Assembly (NCBI RefSeq): GCF_024978135.1
Contig: NZ_JANTEZ010000002.1
Coordinates: forward strand, 620,001 to 684,000
Length of the DNA stretch: 64,000 nt
DNA from: Herbiconiux gentiana
GTDB taxonomy: Bacteria > Actinomycetota > Actinomycetes > Actinomycetales > Microbacteriaceae
Direction: 5' to 3'
The notes below the pieces were generated by a model. The model was not told the DNA's origin and did not search any database. It saw only the letters and a program-made list of their open reading frames with translations. Of the stretch, positions 1 through 8,062 are shown piece after piece. A program made the position numbers and the translations under genes. The stretch's first letter is position 1; every line of letters starts with the position of its first letter.

Positions 1-623
1 GTCGCCAGGATGACCGCTCCGAACAGGTACGACAGCAGAGAGTGGCGAAGAACCGTGCCCCTGATGGCGGACGACGAGATGTTCGTGTCGGAGACCTGGA
101 ACGTCATTCCGAGCGTGAACGCCAGGTAGGCGAAGTCGGCGAACCGCGGTGGTTCGTCCTGGTTGAAGCTCACGCCGCCCGGCGTGCCCGAGTAGTAGAG
201 CACCGCGTAGCGCAGCGTGTACAGGGTGTGGATCAGGAACCACGACAGCACCACGCTGAGGATCGCCGTTCCGCTCAGCACGTCCCGTTCGACGCCCGGC
301 GACGCGGTCGAGAGCACCAGCACGAGCACCACGACCACGAGGCTCGCGACGCTGGCGAGCAGCAGCAGCACGTCGCTCGTGGTGCGGGTCGGGTTCTCCC
401 GGCTGGCGTGGGTCTGCGTCTGGTGCGCATCCAGGTGACCGATGTTCACCCAGACCCACGTCAGGTACACGATGCACGCCGCGGCCCAGCCGGCGACGAC
501 ACAGATCTCGACGAAACCCGCGGCGGCCACCGCTGCGGCGACGACCACCCCGGTGATCGCCATCATGATGAAGCGGATGCGCGCCCGGCGGACCCGCGCT
601 TCCTCGATCCCCGCCTGTCCCAT
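1..623 (-). CDS. DUF1345 family membrane protein, 3' end outside window
   Basis: The reading frame starts at ATG 623-621 on the minus strand and runs off the left edge, so the C-terminus is missing. The visible ~207 residues hold at least four hydrophobic segments, including an early Met/Ile/Val/Ala-rich pair (about residues 18-55) and another near residue 85. The stretch DFAYLAFTLGMTFQVSDT is the hallmark of DUF1345 (PF07077), a family of inner-membrane proteins without a known function. It lies 17 bp from the 3' end of the MOSC gene and is transcribed in the same direction. Family assignment is firm; role unknown. Confidence 0.85.
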   Translation of the reverse strand, partial: MGQAGIEEARVRRARIRFIMMAITGVVVAAAVAAAGFVEICVVAGWAAACIVYLTWVWVNIGHLDAHQTQTHASRENPTRTTSDVLLLLASVASLVVVVLVLVLSTASPGVERDVLSGTAILSVVLSWFLIHTLYTLRYAVLYYSGTPGGVSFNQDEPPRFADFAYLAFTLGMTFQVSDTNISSSAIRGTVLRHSLLSYLFGAVILA

Positions 624-640
624 CCCTGAGGGTCGCACGG

Positions 641-1177
641 TCAGACCGGTTGCAGCGACTCGTGCGGCTCGGCCGGCAGCTCCACGCGGATCGTGTCGCC
701 CGGGCGCACCTCGCCACCCTCCAGCACGACGCCCATGACCCCCGCCTTGCGCACCGTGCGACCCTCGGCGTCTTTCCCGACGACCTGCTTCAGCAGGCCC
801 GGCTCGAACCGGTCGATCTGGAGGCACGGGTTCCTCAGCCCGGTCACCTCCACCGCCGCGTGGGCGCCGAGTCGGAGCACCGTGCCGCGCGGCAGCCCGA
901 GCAGGTCGATGCCCTCGGAGGTGATGTTCTCGCCCAGCTCGCCGGGGGCAACCTCGGCGTCGACGTCGTCGAACAGCTCACGGTGGATCAGGTGGACCTG
1001 CCGGAGGTTGGGCTCGGTCGGGTCGCGGCGGATGCGCGAGAGGTGCTGCACCGTCTCACCGAAGTGCGCGTCGCCCTCGATCCCTCGGCCTGCCACGAGG
1101 GTGACGACCTCCTGGGGCGCCTTGGAGAACCGATGCTGGTCGTCACTGCTGACGGATACGACACGTGCGCTGGTCAT
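641..1177 (-). CDS. MOSC domain-containing protein
   Basis: A 178-residue protein. MOSC (molybdenum cofactor sulfurase C-terminal) domains bind Moco or handle sulfur through a conserved Cys; bacterial stand-alone members such as YiiM act in N-hydroxylated base or arylamine detoxification. Seen: the family block GELGENITSEG around residue 81, and the conserved Cys in LRNPCLQIDRF near residue 120. I chose ATG 1177 because GGAGGC precedes it directly and the family block spacing fits; an in-frame start at 1255 would add 26 unconserved residues. It is divergent from the PepSY gene. The substrate cannot be told from sequence. Confidence 0.8.
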   Translation of the reverse strand: MTSARVVSVSSDDQHRFSKAPQEVVTLVAGRGIEGDAHFGETVQHLSRIRRDPTEPNLRQVHLIHRELFDDVDAEVAPGELGENITSEGIDLLGLPRGTVLRLGAHAAVEVTGLRNPCLQIDRFEPGLLKQVVGKDAEGRTVRKAGVMGVVLEGGEVRPGDTIRVELPAEPHESLQPV

Positions 1178-1292
1178 GCCTCCAGTATTCACCCGCAGCC
1201 ACCCGCGCTTCAGGCTGGCTTCAGCGGCCGCTTGGCAGGGTGGCGGAGTTCGCACGCAGCGCGTGCCACCTCACCTCACGAAAGAGAACCCC

Positions 1293-1859
1293 ATGCAGAA
1301 GAAGACGAAGATCATCGGCGGAGCAACCCTGGCGGCCGTGCTCGTTCTCGGCGGCTCCGGCATCGCCTACGCCGCGACCGACGGGTTCGAGGGTTCCGAC
1401 GCGCTGACGGGCGGCGACCTCGACCGCGCGGCGTCGGTCGCCTCCGAGGAGATCGGCGGCGGATCGGTGACCTCGGCCGAGCGCGACGACGACGGGTACG
1501 AGCTCGAGCTGACGGGCGACGACGGGCGGTACTACGAGGTCGAGCTCGACGGATCCTTCGGGGTGGTGTCGAGCAGCCCCGACGAGCGGGTGGGCGACAC
1601 CGGATCGGGCGGCACGGGCGACGAGAACAACGCGGGCGGCGGCGGCAGCGCATCCGTCGACCCCGACGACCTCACGGGAGACGTTCTCGACCAGGCCTCG
1701 AAGGCCGCCGTCGCCGCAGCCGGCGGTGGCACCGTGACCGACGCCGAGACGAGCGACGACGCCGACCACGCCTACGACGTGGAGGTGCGACTCGACGACG
1801 GCACCGAGGTCGACGTCGACCTCGACGAGTCGTTCGGCGTGGTGCGCGTCGAGAAGTAG
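1293..1859 (+). CDS. Secreted PepSY domain protein
   Basis: A 188-residue exported protein. Residues 1-27 form a signal peptide: KKTK, then a hydrophobic core, then Ala-Tyr-Ala. Two PepSY-like units follow (about 38-85 and 123-185), each with alternating acidic and hydrophobic residues around Y-E-V-E-L or Y-D-V-E-V strands. They are joined by a Gly/Ser/Asn linker. PepSY domains are thought to bind or inhibit proteases or act as envelope sensors. The gene sits immediately upstream of an OmpR-type two-component system, a common PepSY context, and is followed by its own hairpin terminator, so it is probably a partner or target of that system (inference). Confidence 0.8.
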   Translation: MQKKTKIIGGATLAAVLVLGGSGIAYAATDGFEGSDALTGGDLDRAASVASEEIGGGSVTSAERDDDGYELELTGDDGRYYEVELDGSFGVVSSSPDERVGDTGSGGTGDENNAGGGGSASVDPDDLTGDVLDQASKAAVAAAGGGTVTDAETSDDADHAYDVEVRLDDGTEVDVDLDESFGVVRVEK

Positions 1860-1870
1860 TCGTGTGGCAC

Positions 1871-1898
1871 AGGGCGGGCTCGCGGTCGGGCCCGCCCT
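1871..1898 (+). terminator. Hairpin terminator after PepSY gene
   Basis: Perfect 9-bp arms AGGGCGGGC and GCCCGCCCT enclose a 10-base loop, 11 bp after the PepSY stop codon and 30 bp before the response regulator. There is no long T tract, as is usual in high-GC actinomycetes. Confidence 0.6.
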
Positions 1899-1928
1899 TG
1901 TAGCGTTGTCGAAGCAGAGGGGAGTCGG

Positions 1929-2603
1929 ATGCGCATCCTGGTGATCGACGACGAGCTGAACCTGTTGCGCGCCGTCGAGACCGGGCTCGAGGCAGAGGGG
2001 TTCGCGGTCGACACCGCCACCAACGGCACCGACGGGCTGTGGCTCGCGCAGGAGAACGACTATGCCGCCATCGTGCTCGACCTCATGCTGCCGGGGATGA
2101 GCGGGTTCCGCGTCTGCGAGGAGCTGCGGCGCGCGGGCGACTGGACGCCCGTCATCATGCTCACCGCGAAGGACGGCGATCTCGACCAGGTCGAGGCGCT
2201 CGATACCGGGGCCGACGACTACCTCACCAAGCCGTTCTCGTTCCAGGTGCTGCTGGCGCGGTTGCGGGCGCTGATCCGGCGCGGGGGCGCCGAGCGGCCG
2301 ACGGTGCTGACCGTGGGCGACCTGGCGCTCGACCCGGCGGCCAAGCGGGTCACCCGAGGCGCCGTGCCCATCGAGCTGACGACGCGGGAGTTCAGCGTGC
2401 TCGAGTACCTCGTGTCGCGGGCGGGCGCCGTGGTGTCCAAGCGCGAGGTGCTCGGCGCCGTGTGGGACTTCGACTTCGAGGGCGACCCGAACATCGTCGA
2501 GGTGTACGTGCGGCACCTGCGCAACAAGGTCGATAGGCCGTTCGGGCGGGCGTCGATCGAGACCATGCGCGGATCGGGGTACCGGGTGGTCGACGATGGG
2601 TGA
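1929..2603 (+). CDS. OmpR/PhoB-type response regulator
   Basis: A 224-residue response regulator. The receiver domain (1-120) has the acidic pair D8-D9, the phospho-acceptor D51 in IVLDLMLPGMSG, and the conserved Lys in the LTKPF motif. The C-terminal winged-helix domain (about 128-222) carries ELTTREFSVLEYL and VYVRHLRNKVDRPFG, which are typical of Trans_reg_C. AGGGGAG lies just upstream of the ATG. The stop overlaps the histidine kinase start by 8 bp, so the two are co-translated and form a cognate pair. The neighbouring PepSY gene is the likeliest visible target (inference). Confidence 0.95.
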   Translation: MRILVIDDELNLLRAVETGLEAEGFAVDTATNGTDGLWLAQENDYAAIVLDLMLPGMSGFRVCEELRRAGDWTPVIMLTAKDGDLDQVEALDTGADDYLTKPFSFQVLLARLRALIRRGGAERPTVLTVGDLALDPAAKRVTRGAVPIELTTREFSVLEYLVSRAGAVVSKREVLGAVWDFDFEGDPNIVEVYVRHLRNKVDRPFGRASIETMRGSGYRVVDDG

Positions 2604-3945
2604 GCGGCGGCGGTTCCGTTCGGTGCGGGGGCGGATCACGCTCGTCACGACGGTGGTCGCCGCGGTGTCGGCGGGGCTCGGCGGGGCCGGGTTCGCGCTG
2701 GTGCTCTCGCAGAGCCTGCTCGACCAGGCGCGGACGGCCGCCTCCGTCGAACTCGAGCGGTTCGAGGCCGCCCTCGACGCCGGCGGGCCGGCTGCGCTCG
2801 CCGAGCTCGACGGCTACGGGCAGCTCGTGCGCGACGGGGTCGTGCTGGGTGCGACCGACGAGCTGGAGGATGCGCCGGCGCTGGCGGGGCGCTCCGACGG
2901 CGACGGCGACGGCGCCGACGAGCTGACCGGTCGCGTGATCCCGGTGCCCGACGAGGACGACTCGATAGTAGTCGCCGCGAATGAGACCGACGCCGGCCTG
3001 CTCATCGCCGGAGTCGACGACGGCCCGCGTGCCGAGGCCGTCGTCACGACGATCGTGCTGCTGCTCGTGGCCGTGCCGCTGCTCGTCGCCGCCATGGCCC
3101 TCGTGACGTGGCTCGCCGTGGGCCGGGCGCTGCGGCCGGTCGAGCGCATCCGCTTGGACACCGAGCAGGTCACCGCCGCCGACCTCGGCCGTCGCATCGC
3201 CGCCCCCGGCTCGGGCGACGAGATCGATCGCCTCGCCCAGACCATGAACCGCATGCTCGAGCGCCTCGACGAGAGCCAGCGCCGGCAGCGCCGCTTCGTC
3301 TCCGACGCCTCGCACGAGCTGCGTTCCCCCATCAGCGCCCTGCGGCAGAACGCCGAGGTGGCCCTCGCCTACCCCGAGCGGATGCCCGCCGACCGCCTCG
3401 GCCGCACCGTCGCCGAGGAGTCCGCCCGCATGGCCGAGCTCGTCGACGGGCTGCTGCTGCTGACGCGGGCCGACGAGCGTGGCCTGGTTCCGGATGCCCG
3501 GGACGTCGACCTCGACGATCTCGCCCTCGCCGAGGCGCGGCGGCTCCGCGCACTCGCGCCCGACTCCGGGCTCGTCATCGACGCGACCGCCGTCTCGGCT
3601 GCGCGCGTGCATGGCGACGAGCAGATGCTCGCCCGAGCCCTCCGCAACCTCGGCGACAACGCAGCACGGCACGCCCGCGGCCGCATCGCGCTGAGGTGCC
3701 GCGTCGAGGGCGGCGTCGCGGTGCTCGCCGTGGACGACGACGGCCCGGGCATCCCACCCTCCGAGCGCACCCGCGTCTTCGAGCGCTTCGTGCGGCTGGA
3801 CGAGTCGCGCGCCCGCGACAGCGGCGGCTCGGGTCTCGGGCTGCCGATCGTGGCATCGATCGCGGCGGCGCACGGCGGGACGGTCGAAGCGCTGGACTCG
3901 TCGCTCGGCGGGGCCCGCCTAGAGCTCAGGCTCCGCTCCGCCTGA
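2596..3945 (+). CDS. Sensor histidine kinase (HAMP, HisKA, HATPase)
   Basis: A 449-residue membrane sensor kinase. TM1 is at about 13-38 and TM2 at about 150-173. The extracellular loop of ~110 residues between them is acidic (DGDGDGADEL) and could sense a cation or envelope state (inference). HAMP follows, then the HisKA box FVSDASHELRSPIS with the phospho-acceptor H240, the N box LRNLGDNAARHA, G1 DDDGPGIP and G2 GGSGLGLPIV. All catalytic blocks are intact. The gene overlaps its response regulator by 8 bp. Its stop codon lies inside a 16-bp tandem repeat. Confidence 0.95.
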   Translation: MGERRRFRSVRGRITLVTTVVAAVSAGLGGAGFALVLSQSLLDQARTAASVELERFEAALDAGGPAALAELDGYGQLVRDGVVLGATDELEDAPALAGRSDGDGDGADELTGRVIPVPDEDDSIVVAANETDAGLLIAGVDDGPRAEAVVTTIVLLLVAVPLLVAAMALVTWLAVGRALRPVERIRLDTEQVTAADLGRRIAAPGSGDEIDRLAQTMNRMLERLDESQRRQRRFVSDASHELRSPISALRQNAEVALAYPERMPADRLGRTVAEESARMAELVDGLLLLTRADERGLVPDARDVDLDDLALAEARRLRALAPDSGLVIDATAVSAARVHGDEQMLARALRNLGDNAARHARGRIALRCRVEGGVAVLAVDDDGPGIPPSERTRVFERFVRLDESRARDSGGSGLGLPIVASIAAAHGGTVEALDSSLGGARLELRLRSA

Positions 3946-3984
3946 CGTGGCCTCCGCCTGACGTGGCCTCTGTCTGAGGTCGCC
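3937..3984. repeat. 16-bp tandem repeat across the histidine kinase stop codon
   Basis: Two exact copies of TCCGCCTGACGTGGCC (3937-3952, 3953-3968) and a degenerate third (3969-3984). The TGA of the kinase gene is inside copy 1. It is one of five repeats of this kind in the window. Confidence 0.8.
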
Positions 3985-4088
3985 GCGATCGGCTCCGAGT
4001 GAGGATCGGCGTGAGGATCCGGCGCCCGCGCGCTCGGATTCCGTTAGGACTCCCGCACCGCCCCGGCCGGCGGCGTAGACCTTCATTC

Positions 4089-4562
4089 GTGACTCTCACC
4101 AGCATCCTCCCCACCCTCCGCGCCTCCATCCCTGACCCCCTCGCGATCGACCGCTGGCCCGAGTGGACCCACCCCACCACCACCGACGTCATCGTCTCCG
4201 GCGTCTCCCTGCTGCGCCTCGTCGCCATCTGTGGCACCCCCTGCGTCCACGTCGCCGCCGCTGTGGTGCCCGGCACCCACGGCCGCCCCTCCGACCGCGA
4301 CCAAGCCTGTGTGGTCGTCGCCCGGGTGACCGCGATCACGCACGGGGGCGAACTGGTGCTCGACGCAGGCCTCACCGACACGGCCGCGTGCTTCGACGAA
4401 CTCCGGATGCTCGGCCGCGCCTCGACCCGGCACACCCGCCCGTTCCAGCTCTCGGGGCATACCGTCCAGCTGCCCGACGACCTGGCGCCCGGCGACCTCG
4501 TCGCGATCCCCTGCGGCGGCGCGCTCACCTGCCGCCAACTCCGCACCCCGGCCGCCTCCTGA
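4089..4562 (+). CDS. Hypothetical protein
   Basis: A 157-residue protein I do not recognise. GTG 4089 is the best start: upstream codons are Arg-rich and non-protein-like, and a TAGACC element ends 7 bp before it, as in nearby leaderless genes. The sequence alternates hydrophobic beta-like stretches (VIVSGVSLLRLVAI, ACVVVARVTAI) with charged turns and ends in a small beta segment, LAPGDLVAIPCGGAL. This suggests a soluble mostly-beta protein with two Cys-containing segments. It has no signal peptide or TM helix. It stands alone 140 bp after the histidine kinase. Confidence 0.55.
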   Translation: MTLTSILPTLRASIPDPLAIDRWPEWTHPTTTDVIVSGVSLLRLVAICGTPCVHVAAAVVPGTHGRPSDRDQACVVVARVTAITHGGELVLDAGLTDTAACFDELRMLGRASTRHTRPFQLSGHTVQLPDDLAPGDLVAIPCGGALTCRQLRTPAAS

Positions 4563-4754
4563 ACCGCACCCCACCCGTGGACTCGTGACCATCGTCACGT
4601 GTCTCTCCACCCGGCCATGGCCATCGAGGGCAAGCGCGTCAGCGCGCGGCAGCCCCTCCGGGTGGGACGGGTGGCGCTGGCTGCCGACTGGGCTGCCGCG
4701 CGCTTCGCGCTTGCCCTCGGTTGCCGTGGCTGGTTGGCGCAGGTGGGCGCGTTG

Positions 4755-6068
4755 TCACGCAGCCGGGCGCGTGATGGTGCGTCGGCGTGTGGTCGGGATG
4801 GGTGTCTGTTCAGGATCGTTCCACCGGGGCGGGATCAGATGCGGGACTCCGCCCTGCATGACTAGTTTCCAGTCTGCTTTGTGGAGGTGTGAGTGGTGGA
4901 AGTGGCAGAGGAGGACCCCGTTGTCGATGTCGGTTCTGCCGGGTGGGTGGTCGTCGGAGACCCATTCGTCGGCGTGGTGGGTTTCGCAGTAGGAGGGTGG
5001 TCGGTCGCAGCTCGGCCACACGCACCCGCCATCCCGGGCGGCGAGTGCACGGTTCTGCGCGGCGGTGAAGAGCCGCTTCGTCTTGCCGTGGAACAGCACC
5101 TCGCCGCGGTCGCCGAAGAGCGTCACTGCCATCGGTGAGCTGCACCGCAGCTGCGCCACGGTCGACGCGGGTACGGGTTCGTCGAGTCCGTCGATGTACC
5201 CGACGCCGCGCCCGGCCTCGAGATCGGCGAGCGTCATGTGCAGGTTGAGGGTGGTGGTGGCGCCGTTGATGCGGGGCATGTCGTCGGCGCCGGCGGCTCG
5301 GGCGATGAGTTCGGTGATGGTGTCGGCGTTCTTCTGCGCCGCGGTGCGATCGTCAGCGGTGACGTAGTCGCTCTCCTCCATGAACCGCGGCCCGGTCACC
5401 CGGGGGCTCTGCATCGCTTGCAGGCTCGACATCCAGATGCCGCCCTGCTGCGGCATCAGTGCGAACTTCCCGCGGATCATCCCGTCCGGCGATTGACCGA
5501 TGGTGAGGAAGCGGAGTTGCTGGTGCACCTCGTCCCGAGGTTCGGCGCCGTCGGGGTCGAGCACGTCCCGGAGGTGGATCGCCATTCTCGCGGTCTCATC
5601 GGCCGAGAAGTGGCAGGAGAGGGTCTTGTCGACCAGGGTCTCTTCGGCGCCGGCGACGACGTCGGGCGCGCATCCGCGGTCGGCGAGTTCGGTGCAGCGC
5701 TTGACGATGGTGGCGGCCGCCTCGATGGGCAGGTCGCCCGCGTCGAGCGCCTCAGAGACCAGGGGGAACGGCGCCGGCCCCTCGCCACCGCCGAGCAGGA
5801 TCTCGCCGCGCAGCCGCTTCCCGAGGTCGAGTCGGTTCTTGCACTCCTTCGCCGATGCGCCCGTGACATTCGCGAGCAGCGCGACCGGCGAGGTGAAGTT
5901 CTGCGACCGGCTCAGGCCCTCGTCACCGAGCTCGGGACGCGACCGCACCGCGACTTCACCCGCGAACCGGATCTGCAGAGCCAAAGCCGCCCGCACGACG
6001 AGCTCGTTGGCCGCCATCGCCTCGAGCAGCGCGTCATCACCGAGGGCGGACACGGCGGCTGGAGTCAT
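4755..6068 (-). CDS. DUF222 / HNH endonuclease domain protein
   Basis: A 437-residue protein of the 13E12-like family: an N-terminal DUF222 helical region (about 1-300) and a C-terminal HNH nuclease motif. Seen: GCVWPSCDRPPSYCETHH (Cys pair plus HH, a zinc-binding knuckle) followed by NGVLLCHFHHSHLH. These are the ββα-metal active-site residues. The family is numerous and paralogous in actinomycetes and is suspected to be mobile or self-propagating; its function is not established. TAGAAT (6075-6080) ends 6 bp before the ATG, so the mRNA is probably leaderless. Composition matches its neighbours. Confidence 0.88.
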   Translation of the reverse strand: MTPAAVSALGDDALLEAMAANELVVRAALALQIRFAGEVAVRSRPELGDEGLSRSQNFTSPVALLANVTGASAKECKNRLDLGKRLRGEILLGGGEGPAPFPLVSEALDAGDLPIEAAATIVKRCTELADRGCAPDVVAGAEETLVDKTLSCHFSADETARMAIHLRDVLDPDGAEPRDEVHQQLRFLTIGQSPDGMIRGKFALMPQQGGIWMSSLQAMQSPRVTGPRFMEESDYVTADDRTAAQKNADTITELIARAAGADDMPRINGATTTLNLHMTLADLEAGRGVGYIDGLDEPVPASTVAQLRCSSPMAVTLFGDRGEVLFHGKTKRLFTAAQNRALAARDGGCVWPSCDRPPSYCETHHADEWVSDDHPPGRTDIDNGVLLCHFHHSHLHKADWKLVMQGGVPHLIPPRWNDPEQTPIPTTRRRTITRPAA

Positions 6069-6109
6069 GCTGAGATTCTATCAGAAACAGCTGATGAATG
6101 CTCGGTTTC

Positions 6110-7576
6110 CTAGGGTGCGGTCGACGGTGACGCGGGCTTCGTCTGGGGGCGCAGCTCGGGCTTCGGGACGGGACCGGGGTCGGCCGGGGGCTCGGACTCC
6201 GCGGCCTGCGGCGGCGAGAACGGAGCGGTCGCAGAAGAGCCGGGGCCGGAGCCGCGGGCAGCCGCCCCCGAGCCGCGCTCGAGGTCGGTCTTCGGCTCCT
6301 CCACGATGATCGGGTGCTCGGCGGCGTAGCTGTCCTGGCGGATGCCCGTGATCTGCCACGACACCTCGACGTTCGGCTTGTCCGTCGCGACGGCGAAGCT
6401 GCCGTCGGCGACCTTGCGCGAGACGATCGCCTGGGCGAAGACGCCGATCACGGTGAGCTGGTAGCGGAAGTCCCGGTTCAGCGCCTCGAAGTAGGAGGGG
6501 AGCTCGACGGTCGCCTGGCCATCGGCATCGGTGGTGACGTTACCGTTGTAGACGTTCATCATGTCGGGCGACTCGACGAAGGAGTGCGACAGCCACTGGT
6601 TGTCCGGGTCGAGCGGGTGGTCGATCTTGAAGGAGCCCGCCGACTTGGACAGCGTGCCGTTGACGTGCATCCGCCCCGAGGCGTAGATCGCGTAGCCGGC
6701 GGGACTGGCTGCGCTGCCGTAGACGCCGTAGGTCTGGCCGCTGGTCGCCGTGGAGGTGCCGAAGACGCCGAAGGTCGTGGCCTCACCCCAGACGCCGACG
6801 TAGTTGGAGTCTCCGCGCACGCCCGCGGTGTACGCGCCCACTCCGCGAACGGCGTACTGACCGCCGTTGCCGGAGACGGCGTTGCCGGCATTGTTGTTCA
6901 CGACTCCCACGACACCGGCTGTGCCGCCGCTGGCGTAGATGGCGGTGTTGCCGGAGGCGGCGAACAGGCCGTAGCCGTCGCTGTTCACGATGGCGCCGTA
7001 GCCGACGCCGCTGAAGTAGCCGCCGTAGCTTCCCGCGCCCGAGCCGGTGCCGATCACCCCGTAGGTGGTGCCCGACGCATAGCATCCGGCGTAACCGCCG
7101 GTGCCGTACAGGCCCATGTAGTTCTTCGACGTGCCCTCGACGCCGTAGCCGTCGGACGCCGACCCCTGCACGCCTCGACCGTCGCTGGCCGTGGAAGTGC
7201 TCGTGCCCTTGATGCCGATGCTGCTGCTCACGGCGTCGACCCGCGCTGCGGGTGCGGTGACACCGAGCCCCAGCCGGCCCTGCGGGGTCAGCCGCATCTT
7301 CTCCGAGACCGCCGAGCTCGTGTTGGCCTTCGTCTTGAAGATCAGCGCCGCACCGGAGGTGGTGGGGCCGAGGAAGTTGCTCGTGGTGACGCCCGTGTTC
7401 CCGCCGAGCATCCAGGGCGTGGTGGCGGATGCGGCGGCGGCGGGCTCAGCCGCCCCGGCCGTGACGGCGACCGCCGCTGCGGCGGCCCCGGCTGCTCCGG
7501 CGAAGAGGAACCGGCGCGGGAAGCGCCGCTCCAGTTCGGCTGGTTCGAGATCGACGGGACGCTTCATTGCGGGCAT
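6110..7576 (-). CDS. Exported glycine-rich repeat protein with conserved C-terminal module
   Basis: A 488-residue protein. The N-terminus has a Tat-like signal (RRFPRRFLFAGAAGAAAAAV) with a hydrophobic Ala/Val core. Residues ~110-290 are a run of degenerate 8-15-residue units built on YGV.G(T/S)..., as in beta-helical surface or fibre proteins. A conserved module follows: DPDNQWLSHSFVESPDMMNV, ELPSYFEALNRDFRYQL and SWQITGIRQD. I know this from uncharacterised repeat proteins of environmental bacteria. The tail is Pro/Glu-rich and disordered. GGAG 6 bp upstream selects ATG 7576 over GTG 7603. It is probably secreted or surface-exposed (inference); exact role unknown. Confidence 0.75.
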   Translation of the reverse strand: MPAMKRPVDLEPAELERRFPRRFLFAGAAGAAAAAVAVTAGAAEPAAAASATTPWMLGGNTGVTTSNFLGPTTSGAALIFKTKANTSSAVSEKMRLTPQGRLGLGVTAPAARVDAVSSSIGIKGTSTSTASDGRGVQGSASDGYGVEGTSKNYMGLYGTGGYAGCYASGTTYGVIGTGSGAGSYGGYFSGVGYGAIVNSDGYGLFAASGNTAIYASGGTAGVVGVVNNNAGNAVSGNGGQYAVRGVGAYTAGVRGDSNYVGVWGEATTFGVFGTSTATSGQTYGVYGSAASPAGYAIYASGRMHVNGTLSKSAGSFKIDHPLDPDNQWLSHSFVESPDMMNVYNGNVTTDADGQATVELPSYFEALNRDFRYQLTVIGVFAQAIVSRKVADGSFAVATDKPNVEVSWQITGIRQDSYAAEHPIIVEEPKTDLERGSGAAARGSGPGSSATAPFSPPQAAESEPPADPGPVPKPELRPQTKPASPSTAP

Positions 7577-7700
7577 GGCAGACTCCGGCTTCCGGCGGTG
7601 CACGACGGGGGTGACTTGCGATGACCGAGAGTGTAGCCCCGGGCCGGAGCGGCGTACAGAGCGACGGCGATGCCCCGGATGCGCCCCGGGGGTCAGGGGG

Positions 7701-7970
7701 TCAGGGTGCGCCGACGACGCCCAGCACGAGTCCCGGGATCCACAGCGACACCGACGCCACGATGGCGGTGAGCGCCGCGCCGAGCACGAGCGCCGCCGCC
7801 GGCACGACGATCGCGAGCAGCACCCCGAGGGAGATGCCCGCCTGAGCGGCCCGCACGCCCGGCCGGTCGGTGACCTCGGTCTCCCCGGCGGCGATCAGCT
7901 GGCCCATGTCGTCGGGGGAGGCCGGCGCGTAGCCGGGTGAAGGAACTGAGGCACTCCCGGGCTCGACCAT
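7701..7970 (-). CDS. Small two-helix membrane protein
   Basis: 89 residues. The polar N-terminal ~40 residues (Pro/Gly/Asp-rich) are followed by two hydrophobic segments (about 45-66 and 70-87) ending in GLVLGVVGAP. The layout resembles small DUF4190-like actinobacterial membrane proteins, but I cannot assign a family. It starts with ATG and sits alone between the repeat protein and the aminopeptidase operon on the same strand. Overlapping frames here look like shadows, without hydrophobic periodicity. Confidence 0.5.
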   Translation of the reverse strand: MVEPGSASVPSPGYAPASPDDMGQLIAAGETEVTDRPGVRAAQAGISLGVLLAIVVPAAALVLGAALTAIVASVSLWIPGLVLGVVGAP

Positions 7971-8062
7971 GATCGTCCCACCCTACGCTCGTCGCCCCCG
8001 ACACGCCGGCGACGACTCACGCCGACGACCACCCGCACGGGCGACGACCCGCGCCGCCCGCC

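Noticed and set aside
42-738. Plus-strand open frames over the DUF1345 gene
   Set aside because: They are shadows of the minus-strand membrane gene: Arg/His-rich, without protein-like patterns.
4571-4615. Terminator hairpin after the unknown gene at 4089
   Set aside because: Only CGTGAC/GTCACG pairs cleanly; flanking pairing is interrupted, so support is too weak to list.
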